Origin: Natrinema hispanicum
GTDB lineage: Archaea; Halobacteriota; Halobacteria; Halobacteriales; Natrialbaceae
Reading direction: 5' to 3'
DNA length: 64,000 nucleotides
Assembly (NCBI RefSeq): GCF_900111485.1
Contig: NZ_FOIC01000011.1
Span: 40,933-104,932 of the forward strand
A program made the translations under genes and the position numbers. The notes beneath the pieces are model-generated. The model ran no database searches. It was not told where the DNA came from and worked only from the letters and a program-made list of their open reading frames with translations. Of this stretch, positions 41,041-49,694 are shown piece by piece. Each line of letters begins with the position of its first letter. Position 1 is the first letter of the stretch.

Positions 41041-41386
41041 GATACGGCACCTGTCTCTGTCCCTGAGAGCCACATAACAGCGTATCTCCGTTTCATCGAT
41101 CAATCTGAGTTTGCTCGAATGATGCAGCATTCGGACGATTGAGCGAGATACGACCGTCGAACGCGTCGGTTTCGCGTGAGAAATCGATCGATAGCGGACG
41201 CATAAGTCACCTCGACTCGAGGAGGGCAAATCCGACCAGACACACCTCGAGAGACACACCGAACCGGATTGCAACGTGACGAAATCGAGGGTAAAACCGT
41301 TGCAGCGAACCGGCACCACGAGAGCACACGGTCAGTGCGAGCGACGAACACAGCGTTTATGCACGTCTCGCCGGTACGGTTTCTCG
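41041..41386. other. 346-nt divergent intergenic region
   Basis: It lies between the lipoprotein and the kinase genes. No ORF is supported. It holds a short palindrome CGAATG-ATGCAG-CATTCG (41116-41133) and, at its right end, the TATA-like TTTAT (41356-41360), 27-31 nt before the kinase start at 41387. Confidence 0.6.
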
Positions 41387-41968
41387 ATGCACGTCATCGG
41401 AACGGTGGGACTGCCCGGGAGCGGCAAGGGCGAGGCAGCCACCGTCGCACGCGAGGACGGAATCCCGGTGGTGACGATGGGCGACGTCGTCCGCCAGGAG
41501 ACGGCCGACCGCGGGCTCGATCCCGCGAAAGACCACGGGACGGTCGCACAGGCGCTGCGCGAGGAAAACGGCCCGACGGCGATCGCCGAGCGATCGCTGC
41601 CGATGATCGAGGACCGCCTCGAGCAACACGAGACGGTGCTGGTCGACGGCATCCGCTCGGGTGTCGAGGTCGATGTCTTCGAGGCGGCCTTCGGCGATGC
41701 GTTCACGCTGGTCAGCATCGAGGCCCCCTTCGAGGTTCGGGCCGAACGGATCGACGACCGCGGCCGGGACGCAAGCGCCGCCGAAGGTGGCGAGGACCTG
41801 GCTGCCCGCGACGAGCGCGAGCGCGGCTTCGGGATGGACGACGCGATGGATCGGGCCGACATCGTCATCGAGAACACCGACTCGCTCGAGGCGTTTCACG
41901 ACCGGATCCGCTCGATCATCCGCGGGACCGACGACGAGAAACGTACGGAGGCCGAAGCAGACCCATGA
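41387..41968 (+). CDS. dephospho-CoA-kinase/adenylate-kinase-like P-loop NTPase
   Basis: 193 residues from the ATG at 41387 (MHVIGTVGLPGSGKGEAATV), chosen because TTTAT lies 27-31 nt upstream. Walker A is GLPGSGKGE. VVTMGDVVRQETADRGLDPA resembles the nucleotide-binding helix of archaeal dephospho-CoA-kinase-like/UPF0200 proteins, and VLVDGIRSGVEVDVFEAAFG is the Walker B-like strand. It ends in an acidic tail. This fits the UPF0200 family of predicted nucleotide kinases; the substrate is not established. Its stop overlaps the next gene by 4 nt. Confidence 0.9.
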   Translation: MHVIGTVGLPGSGKGEAATVAREDGIPVVTMGDVVRQETADRGLDPAKDHGTVAQALREENGPTAIAERSLPMIEDRLEQHETVLVDGIRSGVEVDVFEAAFGDAFTLVSIEAPFEVRAERIDDRGRDASAAEGGEDLAARDERERGFGMDDAMDRADIVIENTDSLEAFHDRIRSIIRGTDDEKRTEAEADP

Positions 41969-42378
41969 GTGAGATTTACCGCGTCGACGTCGAGGTGACG
42001 GCACCGGTCTACGACACCGAGGTCACGAGTCGCGTGATCGATGCCGTCGCGAATATCTTTCCGAACGCCGACATCGAAGAGGAGTTCGGCGAGGTTCGTG
42101 GCGAGGCCCACGCGATGGACCACTTCTCGGAGTTGCTCCACCGTCAGGAGATCCTCGATACTGCCCGCGGCGAATTCTTCTCTAATCGTGACGGCGAGAG
42201 TTTCTCCTTCGCACTGAAAAAGCAGGCTGCCTTCGAGGACCACGTCAACTTCTCGGTCGGCGAACCCGACGAACTCGGCGAGATCGCCGTCCGTGTCCGG
42301 GTCGACGAGCCGAGCATCGAGGAGTATATCGACCATATCGCGCCGCCGACCGAAGACGGTCGGCCGGTCGACGCCTGA
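41965..42378 (+). CDS. UPF0201-family RNA-binding-like protein
   Basis: 137 residues (MSEIYRVDVEVTAPVYDTEV). A compact alpha/beta domain with conserved-looking FPNADIEEEFGEVRGEAHAM and LHRQEILDTARGEFFSNRDG. The pairing of UPF0200 (upstream, ATGA overlap) and UPF0201 is a well-known archaeal gene pair, and both lack a firm function. Probably binds RNA (by the fold, related to L5-type proteins; inference). Confidence 0.9.
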   Translation: MSEIYRVDVEVTAPVYDTEVTSRVIDAVANIFPNADIEEEFGEVRGEAHAMDHFSELLHRQEILDTARGEFFSNRDGESFSFALKKQAAFEDHVNFSVGEPDELGEIAVRVRVDEPSIEEYIDHIAPPTEDGRPVDA

Positions 42379-42460
42379 GCCGGCTGCTGTACCGCGTTCT
42401 CGGCAACTCACACGGCTGTTTGGGCGGCTCCGGCGCTGACCTGCTCGAGCCCGTCTGAGA

Positions 42461-42535
42461 CGGACGCCTGTCAGTTAGTGCCGGCCGGCCGCGACCCGCA
42501 CTGCGGCCGGGCCGGGACAGCGGGACAGCAGACCG
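42461..42535. repeat. inverted-repeat-bounded intergenic element, copy B (about 75 nt)
   Basis: It begins CGGACGCCTGTC (42461-42472) and ends GACAGCAGACCG (42524-42535). The ends are near-perfect inverted repeats, extended outwards by GTCTGAGA and CCGTCTGA. The interior CAGTTAGTGCCGG and GCGACCC match copy A at 5926-5995 in order and orientation, and the terminal CGGGACAGCAGACCG is identical in both. It lies between UPF0201 and the CBS-MaoC gene. Confidence 0.6.
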
Positions 42536-42644
42536 TCTGAATCGATGTTGCGACACCACACAGAGTGTCGTGACCGTCAGCCTGCACGATACGACAGAAC
42601 GGGGCCACAATGACTGATAGGGGTCGGTGCCGTACGGTCGTCAA

Positions 42645-43589
42645 ATGCACGACACGATACCGGTCGCCGAGATCATGGTCGAAGATGTCGTCACCGCGCC
42701 GCCGGATGCGACCGCGACCGATGCAGCGACGCTGTTACGCGACGAGAGCGTCAGTTCGGTGATCGTGGCTCGAGCCGGTGAGCCCGTGGGGATCGTCACG
42801 GAAGGCGACTTCGCGACACAGCTCTGCGAACGGCAGGACCTCGGTCATGTTGATCTGTCGGCAGTCATGTCGACACCGCTGACGACGGTCGAGTCGACTG
42901 CATCCATCGTCGACGCCGTCGAGTTGTTGCAGTCGTCGCACATCGAACACCTGCCGGTTGTCGACGCTGCCGATGCCAACGGCGCGCTCGAGGGAATCAT
43001 CACGACGACGGAACTCTCCTACTACGTGCCACACCTGGCCCATAGGCCGAGTCGACTCGAGGCTGCGCCGACGCGCCGACAGGTCAGGACGGACACGAAA
43101 TACGAGCGCGACGACTGGGCGTTCGAGTTCCGCAGTGCAGACGAGTCGACCGTCTCGGTCGGCGACGTCGCACAGTTCTCGAAGTCGATCACTGACGACG
43201 ATGTCGAGGCGTTCGCGGACGTAACCGGCGACACCAATCGGCTCCATCTCGAGGCAGCCTACGCCGCCGAGACTCGATTTGGCGAACGGATCGTCCATGG
43301 CGTCCTTGCAAACGGGCTGATCAGCGCGGCGCTCGCCCGGCTCCCGGGACTGACGATCTATCTCTCACAGGAGAGTAGCTTCCGCGCACCGCTTTCGATC
43401 GGGGACCGTGCCACCGCGGTCTGCGAGGTCGTCGAGGATCTCGGACGGTCGAAATATCGGATCGAGACCACCGTGTTAGACGGCAACGAGACGACGGTGC
43501 TGGACGGGAGCGCCGTCGTCCTGATCGACGAGCTGCCGCCGATGGCGACTCACGAACGCGACGCGCCAGCGACCGACTCATCCGACTAG
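42645..43589 (+). CDS. CBS-domain / MaoC-like hydratase fusion protein
   Basis: 314 residues from the ATG at 42645 (MHDTIPVAEIMVEDVVTAPP). Residues about 5-135 are two CBS repeats (SSVIVARAGEPVGIVTEGDF and IEHLPVVDAADANGALEGII), an adenosyl-nucleotide sensor. Residues about 165-300 are a hot-dog MaoC/enoyl-CoA hydratase domain: FSKSITDDDVEAFADVTGDT, then NRLHLEAAYAAETRFGERIV, with the Asp/His catalytic pair (D-x4-H) and HGVLANGLISAALARLPG. Such a fusion suggests a hydratase whose activity responds to AMP, ATP or SAM. Its stop overlaps the convergent lipoprotein gene by 4 nt. Confidence 0.92.
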   Translation: MHDTIPVAEIMVEDVVTAPPDATATDAATLLRDESVSSVIVARAGEPVGIVTEGDFATQLCERQDLGHVDLSAVMSTPLTTVESTASIVDAVELLQSSHIEHLPVVDAADANGALEGIITTTELSYYVPHLAHRPSRLEAAPTRRQVRTDTKYERDDWAFEFRSADESTVSVGDVAQFSKSITDDDVEAFADVTGDTNRLHLEAAYAAETRFGERIVHGVLANGLISAALARLPGLTIYLSQESSFRAPLSIGDRATAVCEVVEDLGRSKYRIETTVLDGNETTVLDGSAVVLIDELPPMATHERDAPATDSSD

Positions 43590-44578
43590 TCGGAACAGTT
43601 CTGGACTGCCTCGAGTTCGGCTTCGCCCGTCGATTGGTGGGTTCTGGCGGTCGGGTCGCCGTCTGCCGCGGCGGCCGCCCCATCCGCGAACGACGTTGCC
43701 GCGTCGGTAAGATGTCGGTTCTGACAGATGGCCGTCTCGAAATAGTCGTCGAGTCCGTCGGGAGCGTCGGTCCGGCCGGACTCGAGCCGGTCGAGGGCTG
43801 TCGCAAACGTCGCTGCAGCGGTCTCAAACTCGCCCTGTGCGGCCTCGTACTCGCCGCTGTCTACGTGCGATTGCCCGCGCTCGAGCGCGCCATACCCATC
43901 ATCGGCATCCAGCGTCGCGTCGTAAGAGCCGGCGAGCGTCTCCAGTGCCGTCACCACCTCACCGAGCGTGGCCGCGCCGTCTTCGAGGTCGGCGAGATCG
44001 ATCCCCGCCAATTCGTCGAGCCGGTCGCCGTCGATAGCCGCGATCGTCGCGGTCGCCTCAGCGTGACGGTCACGCGCACCGCCGATCTTCTCGTAGCGGG
44101 CGTCGACGATCTCGTTTGCCGCCTCGAGATCGCCCGATCCCGCGAGTGCCGCGTTGACGGCGTCGATGTCGTCGGCGAGCGCGTCATCGGTGACGGTGAC
44201 GGTCACGGCAACGAGCCCCTCGAGGACGTCCGCATACGAGCGAAGCGTTGCCACGTCGGCGGCCCGGTCGTCGCCCAGTTCGGCCGCGGCCGTCTCGAGG
44301 TGGCCGCGGGCCGTCTCAATGTGCGCTCGCGGCTCGGTCGGATCGAAGTCGACCGCCTCGGGGTTCTCGAGATCCTGGAGGTCGGTCAATGACTGTGCGG
44401 CCGTGTTCAGACTGCCCGCGGCGCGGTCGAGCGCGCGCTGACCCGTCCGATCGCTGACCGTCACATCGCTGTTGTCCGACGAGCCGGGAAGGCCACCGAG
44501 ACAGCCTGCGACCGACGCAAAGAGCCCTGTACTCAGACTGGCCGCGCCGGTGCGGGCGAGATACTGCCGACGGTTCAT
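43586..44578 (-). CDS. Tat lipoprotein with helical repeats
   Basis: 330 residues. The Tat signal is MNRRQYLARTGAASLSTGLF, with the lipobox Cys in SVAGCLGGLPGSS. The mature part is almost entirely alpha-helical, with repeating units such as ESARGHLETAAAEL-like (ARGHLETAAAELGDD), RGQSHVDSGEYEAAQGEFET and AATFATALDRLESG, which resemble TPR-like pairs. It ends in AVQNCSD with a second Cys. Function unknown; a surface-anchored helical scaffold is likely. It converges with the CBS-MaoC gene. Confidence 0.8.
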   Translation of the reverse strand: MNRRQYLARTGAASLSTGLFASVAGCLGGLPGSSDNSDVTVSDRTGQRALDRAAGSLNTAAQSLTDLQDLENPEAVDFDPTEPRAHIETARGHLETAAAELGDDRAADVATLRSYADVLEGLVAVTVTVTDDALADDIDAVNAALAGSGDLEAANEIVDARYEKIGGARDRHAEATATIAAIDGDRLDELAGIDLADLEDGAATLGEVVTALETLAGSYDATLDADDGYGALERGQSHVDSGEYEAAQGEFETAAATFATALDRLESGRTDAPDGLDDYFETAICQNRHLTDAATSFADGAAAAADGDPTARTHQSTGEAELEAVQNCSD

Positions 44579-44685
44579 TTCTACGGAACGGTTCGTCTAG
44601 AGCGATATTAACGTGGTGACACCGGACTCGAGCCGTATCGGTATTGATCTCGAGTTGGCTATTCGATGGCGAAAAAAGAGACGGC

Positions 44686-46077
44686 TTAGAACGGCCCCAT
44701 ACCGCCCATTCCGCCACCGCCACCGCCGCCTTGCTGTTGCATCTGTTGCATCATGCGCTGCATCTCCTTGTCGGAGCCCATGCCCTGGAACTGCTTGATC
44801 GTCTTCTCCATCATCTTGTACTGCTGGAGTAGTTCCCGGACCTGCTCCTCGCTGGTGCCCGACCCGCGGGCGATGCGTTCAATCTGGCTCGCGCCGATGG
44901 CCTTGGGATACTCCTTTTCGGCCTCGGTCATCGAGTCCATGATGACGCTGAACGTACGCATCCGCTGTTGCGTGACGTCCATCGCGTCGTCGGGCAGCTG
45001 ATCTTTGATCCCGCCGCCGAAGCCGGGGATCATGTCCATCACCTGATCGAGCGGCCCCATGTTGTTCATCGCCTCCATCTGCTTTTGCATATCGTTCAGG
45101 GTGAACTGGCCCTGCAACATGTCTTCGGGGTCCCAGTCGTCTTCCTCGATCTCGGTCTGCTCCATCGCGCGCTCGACGCGCTCGGCGAGCTGGCTGAGAT
45201 CGCCCATCCCGAGCAGCCGCGAGATGAAGCCGTCGGGCTCGAAGCGCTCGATGTCCTGGACCTCCTCACCAGTCCCGAGGAAGGCGATCGAGGAGTCGGT
45301 CTGATCGACCGCCGTCAGCGCACCGCCACCTTTCGCCGTCCCGTCGAGTTTCGTGATGACGACGCCGTCGATGCCGATCGACTCGTCGAACTGCTGGGCC
45401 TGATCCTTCGCACCCTGCCCGATTGCAGCGTCCAAGACGAGCAAGGAGGTGTCCGGTTGAACGACACCCTCGATGTCTTCGATCTCGTCGATCAGGTCAT
45501 CCTCGAGCGCGTGGCGACCCGCCGTGTCCACGATATGGACGTCGGCCTCGCTGGTCGCCTCGAGCCCGTTGCGGGCGATCTCGACGGGATCATCGTTGTC
45601 CGGGTTGCCGTAGAAGTCGACCTCCGCGCGGGCACACATCTCTTTGGCCTGCTGGTAGGCACCGGGCCGGAAGGTGTCCGTCTGGATGACGGCCGGGCGC
45701 AGTCCCTTCGTCGAGAACCACCAGGCCATCTTCGCGGAGGACGTCGTTTTACCGGACCCCTGCAGCCCCGCCAGCAGGATCGTCTGTTCCTCGAGGGGCA
45801 GTTCGGTCGACTCGCCGATGAGGTCGACCAGCTCCTCGTAGACGATACGGAGGACGAAATCCCGCGCCGGGGTGCCGGCAGGGGGTTCTTCCTCAAGGGC
45901 GCGTTCTTTGATGTTGTCCGACAGCTCCATCACGAGCGAGACGTCGACGTCGGCGGAGAGCAGCGATCGCTGGATCTCCTTGACGATCTCCTCGATGTCT
46001 TCTTCGCTGAGTCGCGACTTCCCGCGGAGCTTGTCCAAGGTGCCCCGTAGAGAACTCCCGAGATCGTCGAGTACCAT
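44686..46077 (-). CDS. srp54: signal recognition particle GTPase SRP54
   Basis: 463 residues. N-domain helices ([20 protein letters not shown]), then the G-domain: G1 [21 protein letters not shown]3 [17 protein letters not shown]4 [14 protein letters not shown]. The M-domain (about 305-430) is Met-rich, with the signal-peptide groove and the RNA-binding [20 protein letters not shown] and [20 protein letters not shown]. The tail is [16 protein letters not shown]. With 7S RNA it binds nascent signal peptides and docks to FtsY. A TATA-like TTTAA lies about 27 nt upstream (46103-46108). Confidence 0.98.
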   Translation of the reverse strand: MVLDDLGSSLRGTLDKLRGKSRLSEEDIEEIVKEIQRSLLSADVDVSLVMELSDNIKERALEEEPPAGTPARDFVLRIVYEELVDLIGESTELPLEEQTILLAGLQGSGKTTSSAKMAWWFSTKGLRPAVIQTDTFRPGAYQQAKEMCARAEVDFYGNPDNDDPVEIARNGLEATSEADVHIVDTAGRHALEDDLIDEIEDIEGVVQPDTSLLVLDAAIGQGAKDQAQQFDESIGIDGVVITKLDGTAKGGGALTAVDQTDSSIAFLGTGEEVQDIERFEPDGFISRLLGMGDLSQLAERVERAMEQTEIEEDDWDPEDMLQGQFTLNDMQKQMEAMNNMGPLDQVMDMIPGFGGGIKDQLPDDAMDVTQQRMRTFSVIMDSMTEAEKEYPKAIGASQIERIARGSGTSEEQVRELLQQYKMMEKTIKQFQGMGSDKEMQRMMQQMQQQGGGGGGGMGGMGPF

Positions 46078-46204
46078 TTGCTCGGTCTACGGGGCGATGG
46101 CGTTAAAGGCTTTTTCTACAGCCGATCCGAACTGCTGGATCGGTCACCGAGACAAGTCGGACGGCGTCGGTGAGTATTTCACCCGACCGCGACAACGCCC
46201 GCAT

Positions 46205-46426
46205 ATGAGTTCCGACGCAGACGTCGACCCCTCCGAGTACGAAGCGCTCGCGGACGCGGACGTGACCATGCGCCAAAACGAGCACGGCCTCCACATCGCC
46301 GACGACGAGGTAACCGGCGTCTCGAGTCAGGGACAGACCCCCGAGGAAGCCATCGAAAACCTCGCGGCAGCGGTCGAGTCATATAAAGAAGCGACTGCTG
46401 ACGATCCGGGCGACGACTGGCTCTAG
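46205..46426 (+). CDS. orphan HicB-like antitoxin-fold protein
   Basis: 73 residues (MSSDADVDPSEYEALADADV). The core strand-helix is NEHGLHIADDEVTGVSSQGQ and TPEEAIENLAAAVESYKEAT, which is the HicB partial RNase H-like fold (substrate-like strand, then 'G.T.eEA..nl..a'). No HicA toxin ORF is found on either side, so it is an orphan or has a non-toxin role. A TATA-like TATTTC lies 25-30 nt upstream. Confidence 0.8.
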   Translation: MSSDADVDPSEYEALADADVTMRQNEHGLHIADDEVTGVSSQGQTPEEAIENLAAAVESYKEATADDPGDDWL

Positions 46427-46480
46427 ATCCGGCTTGCAGTCTCGAGACGATCGTCGCGATCCATATGCGTCTGCGAACGC

Positions 46481-47281
46481 TTACGCGTCCGCAGGCCCGC
46501 TCTCGACCGCGCCGTCGTGCTCGCGCCATTCCGTGAGACTACCTTCGTAGAAGTGGATGTCTTCGTATCCGAGGGCGTTGAGGACCACGTAGGTGTGGCT
46601 GATCCGGCGGGCGGTGTTACAGTAGAGGACGATCTCGCGGTCGGGCGTGATCCCGCGGGCGGAAAGCAAGTCCTCGAGGGCGGCCTCGGGTTTCAGCCGC
46701 CGCGACTCCTCGTCGACGACCTCGCGCCAGTCGAATCGTACAGCACCCGGCAGACGCGCCTCCTCGAACTCGTCTTGCTCGCGCGTATCGACAAAGAGGG
46801 CGTCGCGCTCGAGAGCCGCTTCGACGGCGTCGTAGCCGACCAGCGGGCTCGCTTCGGGCTCGAGCGGCTCGGGCTCGTAGTCAGTCGGTTCGACATCGGG
46901 TGTCTCACTCGTGGTTTCGTACTCGCGGTTCCAAGCACTGAAGTCGCCGTCGAGCAGCCGGACGTCGTCGTGGCCGTACTCGATGGCGGTGAGCACGAAA
47001 CGGGCGGCGAAGACGCCGTGGGTGTCGTCGTAGGCGACAATCGTATCATCCTCGCTGATGCCCGCGTCGCCGAGCAGATCGGCGAAGGCCTCGGCACCGG
47101 GTAACGTGCCCCGGTCGACATCACTGTCGTTGCGGTAGCTGTCGAATGGGATGTTCACTGCGCCGGGCAGGTGTCCGATGCCGTCGTATTCCCAGGCGTC
47201 TCTGACGTCGACGACGTGCACGGTCGGATCGTCCAAGTGCGCTGCGAGCCAGTCGGGGGACACGATGACGGAGTCGTCCAT
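46481..47281 (-). CDS. two-domain thiosulfate sulfurtransferase (rhodanese)
   Basis: 266 residues from the ATG at 47281 (MDDSVIVSPDWLAAHLDDPT). The N-terminal inactive rhodanese domain (VDVRDAWEYDGIGHLPGAVN) precedes the active C-terminal domain (FVDTREQDEFEEARLPGAVR), whose loop EIVLYCNTARRISHTYVVLN has the catalytic Cys followed by NTARR. The usual rhodanese loop is CRKGVT or CRIGER, so substrate preference may differ. It is transcribed divergently from a second sulfurtransferase across a 280-nt region. Confidence 0.94.
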   Translation of the reverse strand: MDDSVIVSPDWLAAHLDDPTVHVVDVRDAWEYDGIGHLPGAVNIPFDSYRNDSDVDRGTLPGAEAFADLLGDAGISEDDTIVAYDDTHGVFAARFVLTAIEYGHDDVRLLDGDFSAWNREYETTSETPDVEPTDYEPEPLEPEASPLVGYDAVEAALERDALFVDTREQDEFEEARLPGAVRFDWREVVDEESRRLKPEAALEDLLSARGITPDREIVLYCNTARRISHTYVVLNALGYEDIHFYEGSLTEWREHDGAVESGPADA

Positions 47282-47561
47282 TAGCCGGCCATACGTGGCG
47301 CAGACCCGAGTACGCACCGGTATTACGACGAACAGTGGCTACCGAGACGGAGGCAAGACTTGCTTGTTCTCGAGGGCGGCCTCGGTCGCGGTCACGCACG
47401 GTGCGCTCGCGTGCGTCTTGACGCTGCCGAATACGGGCCCCGTCCGACCGATCCGCAGAATCGGTGTGGAAAGCATCGGCAAGTGTTTCCGACACGGTCG
47501 ACCGGTGTCCGAATTGACCGGTTAGGCAGTTCCTTTGTGTATCACAGTTGTACGGCTGTGT

Positions 47562-48419
47562 ATGGCAAACGACTACGCTACCGACGCACTCGTCACGGCT
47601 GACTGGGTCGAGGAGCACCTCGACGACGTCCAGGACGGCGATTCCGACCTCCGACTCGTCGAAGTCGACGTCGACACGGAAGCCTACGACGAAGTACACG
47701 CCCCCGGCGCGATCGGCTTCAACTGGGAAACCCAGCTGCAAGACCAGACCACCCGCGACATCCTCACGAAAGACGACTTCGAGGACCTGCTTGGCAGCCA
47801 CGGCATCAGCGAGGACGACACGGTCGTCCTCTACGGCGACAACGCAAACTGGTTCGCCGCCTATGCCTACTGGCAGTTCAAGTACTACAGCCACGAGAAC
47901 GTCTATCTGCTCGACGGTGGCCGTGAATACTGGCTCGAGAACGACTATCCGACCACCGACGAGGTACCTGACTTCGACGACGTCGACTACGACGCCGCCG
48001 GCCCGCGTGAGAACATCCGCGCCTATCGTGACGATGTCGAGAAAGCGATCGAGCGCGACGTGCCGCTCGTCGACGTGCGCTCGCCCGAGGAGTACTCCGG
48101 CGAAGTGCTGGCCCCGCCAGGACTGCAGGAAACCGCCCAGCGTGGCGGCCACATCCCCGGCGCGAAGAACATCTCGTGGGCCGCCGTCACCGACGACGAT
48201 GGCACCTTCAAATCTCGCGACGAACTCGAGGAACTCTACGCCGAGGAAGGCATTACGGGCAACGAGACGACCGTCGCCTACTGCCGCATCGGCGAACGCT
48301 CGTCGGTCGCGTGGTTTGCCCTGCACGAGCTGCTCGGTTACGAAGACGCCGTCAATTACGACGGCTCCTGGACCGAGTGGGGCAACCTCGTCAGCGCACC
48401 GATCGAGAAAGGCAACTGA
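47562..48419 (+). CDS. two-domain thiosulfate sulfurtransferase (rhodanese)
   Basis: 285 residues from the ATG at 47562 (MANDYATDALVTADWVEEHL). The N-terminal inactive domain contains VEVDVDTEAYDEVHAPGAIG and ENVYLLDGGREYWLENDYPT. The active C-terminal domain has VPLVDVRSPEEYSGEVLAPP and the active loop TTVAYCRIGERSSVAWFALH, the classical CRIGERS loop of thiosulfate:cyanide sulfurtransferases. It is divergent from the paralogue at 46481, so the pair may share control in the intervening 280 nt. Confidence 0.96.
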   Translation: MANDYATDALVTADWVEEHLDDVQDGDSDLRLVEVDVDTEAYDEVHAPGAIGFNWETQLQDQTTRDILTKDDFEDLLGSHGISEDDTVVLYGDNANWFAAYAYWQFKYYSHENVYLLDGGREYWLENDYPTTDEVPDFDDVDYDAAGPRENIRAYRDDVEKAIERDVPLVDVRSPEEYSGEVLAPPGLQETAQRGGHIPGAKNISWAAVTDDDGTFKSRDELEELYAEEGITGNETTVAYCRIGERSSVAWFALHELLGYEDAVNYDGSWTEWGNLVSAPIEKGN

Positions 48420-48614
48420 GACGGTCTGCTGTCGCTGTGGCCCGGCACACCCAATCCGTCATGCGAGTGCGCCGGTACTGATTGACAGGAATTCGTATGA
48501 GCCGCTGCTGCCATCCGTTTTCCGGCCCGCTGAGCGACCGCTCTCGCTATCACGCGAGGGAACATCACGCATGATCTCGACAGACATAACTCGAGCCCAC
48601 CCGAAGCACTCGCC

Positions 48615-49250
48615 ATGACTGATCCGGACACGTTCGTCGAGACCATCACCGAGGACAACCAGACCGCACTCTCGCGACTTGGCTCCTCGAAGTCACTGTA
48701 CGCCGACACTGGGGGCGACATCGACACCGAGCCGGTTCTCGAGGCGACCGCCGACGCCGAGTACGCCGCCTGGCAGACGTTTAGCGCGTGGGCCGACGAC
48801 GAGAGCAACGACGAGGTACAGGCAGCCTTCGAGACCACGGCCGAAGAAGAACGGGACCACTACGAGACCGTCGATGAGAAACTCGCTGCCGACGACTACG
48901 AACCACGGGCGACGCCACAGCTCCACGAGTACCTGCGCGAGCGCGACGATACTGTCGAGCGCGTCGGCGCGTTCGTCGGCCGCATCCTCGCGAGCCAGCG
49001 GTCGAAAAACCAGGTCGTCGGCTACTTCGTCGGCGACGCCGACCCACAGACCGCCAGCCTGTTCCGCGAGTTCGGGGCAGACTTAGACGACCAACTCGAG
49101 CGCGCGAAATCACTGCTCGAGACGGTCTGTGAGACCGACGACGACCGGGACCGGGCCGAGGACGCCGCGGCAGGTGCGATCGAGGCCGCCTACGACGAGT
49201 ACGCCGAGTCACTCGAGGCGATGGGCGCGAACCCGAAGCCGGTCTGCTGA
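48615..49250 (+). CDS. rubrerythrin-like ferritin-fold protein
   Basis: 211 residues. A four-helix bundle is predicted with Glu/His iron-ligand patterns: LEATADAEYAAWQTFSAWAD (Glu), then QAAFETTAEEERDHYETVDE (ExxH-like, E-x-x-R-D-H). A later helix includes NQVVGYFVGDADPQTASLFR. The C-terminus ends in KPVC. No rubredoxin Cys4 site is present, so it is a rubrerythrin without the electron-transfer domain. It may scavenge peroxide or store iron; the role is inferred. TATA-like ATAACT lies about 25-30 nt upstream. Confidence 0.85.
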   Translation: MTDPDTFVETITEDNQTALSRLGSSKSLYADTGGDIDTEPVLEATADAEYAAWQTFSAWADDESNDEVQAAFETTAEEERDHYETVDEKLAADDYEPRATPQLHEYLRERDDTVERVGAFVGRILASQRSKNQVVGYFVGDADPQTASLFREFGADLDDQLERAKSLLETVCETDDDRDRAEDAAAGAIEAAYDEYAESLEAMGANPKPVC

Positions 49251-49329
49251 CCCTCTCGGATGCCGACTTCCGGTTTCGAGCCGTCGTCTCGACCGTCGCA
49301 GTGGACGATCACGAACCGCCTCGAGCGCC

Positions 49330-49602
49330 CTACACGCCCTCGACCGTTTCCCGAAACGCGCCGATCGACGCGAGCGCGTCCTCGAGATTCGATGCGACGG
49401 CACCGCCCTCGTCGTCCGCGATGTCGTTCAGAATATGTTCGTGGCGTGCGAGTTGACCGTGGTCCGGACCACGGTCGGCATGAGCGTAGTCGTCGAACGT
49501 CGCTGCCTGATTCTGGAGTCGGTCCTGCGCCTCGTCGTCGGACGCGGCGTCGGCTGCCTGTCGGATCGATTCGGCCGCGTGCTCGAGTTCGTCTCGACTC
49601 AT
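49330..49602 (-). CDS. small helical haloarchaeal protein (DUF7553-like)
   Basis: 90 residues from the ATG at 49602 (MSRDELEHAAESIRQAADAA); an upstream ATG 9 codons earlier is less likely. Two long helices (DEAQDRLQNQAATFDDYAHA and RHEHILNDIADDEGGAVASN) flank ADRGPDHGQLARHEH, a short His-rich turn. Looks like a helical hairpin; I recall it as a haloarchaeal-only family but function is unknown. Confidence 0.75.
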   Translation of the reverse strand: MSRDELEHAAESIRQAADAASDDEAQDRLQNQAATFDDYAHADRGPDHGQLARHEHILNDIADDEGGAVASNLEDALASIGAFRETVEGV

Positions 49603-49694
49603 ACGGGTTGCTTCGCCGGAGAGTAGCAAAACGGTTTCAACACCTGTCAGCTCGAGGAAACGGCACCTGCGGAGATGAGGCTAGTCGCTCGCAC

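Noticed and set aside
47121..48326. 401-codon minus-strand frame across the second sulfurtransferase
   Set aside because: Low-complexity, no motif, and the plus-strand sulfurtransferase with the CRIGERS loop explains the region.
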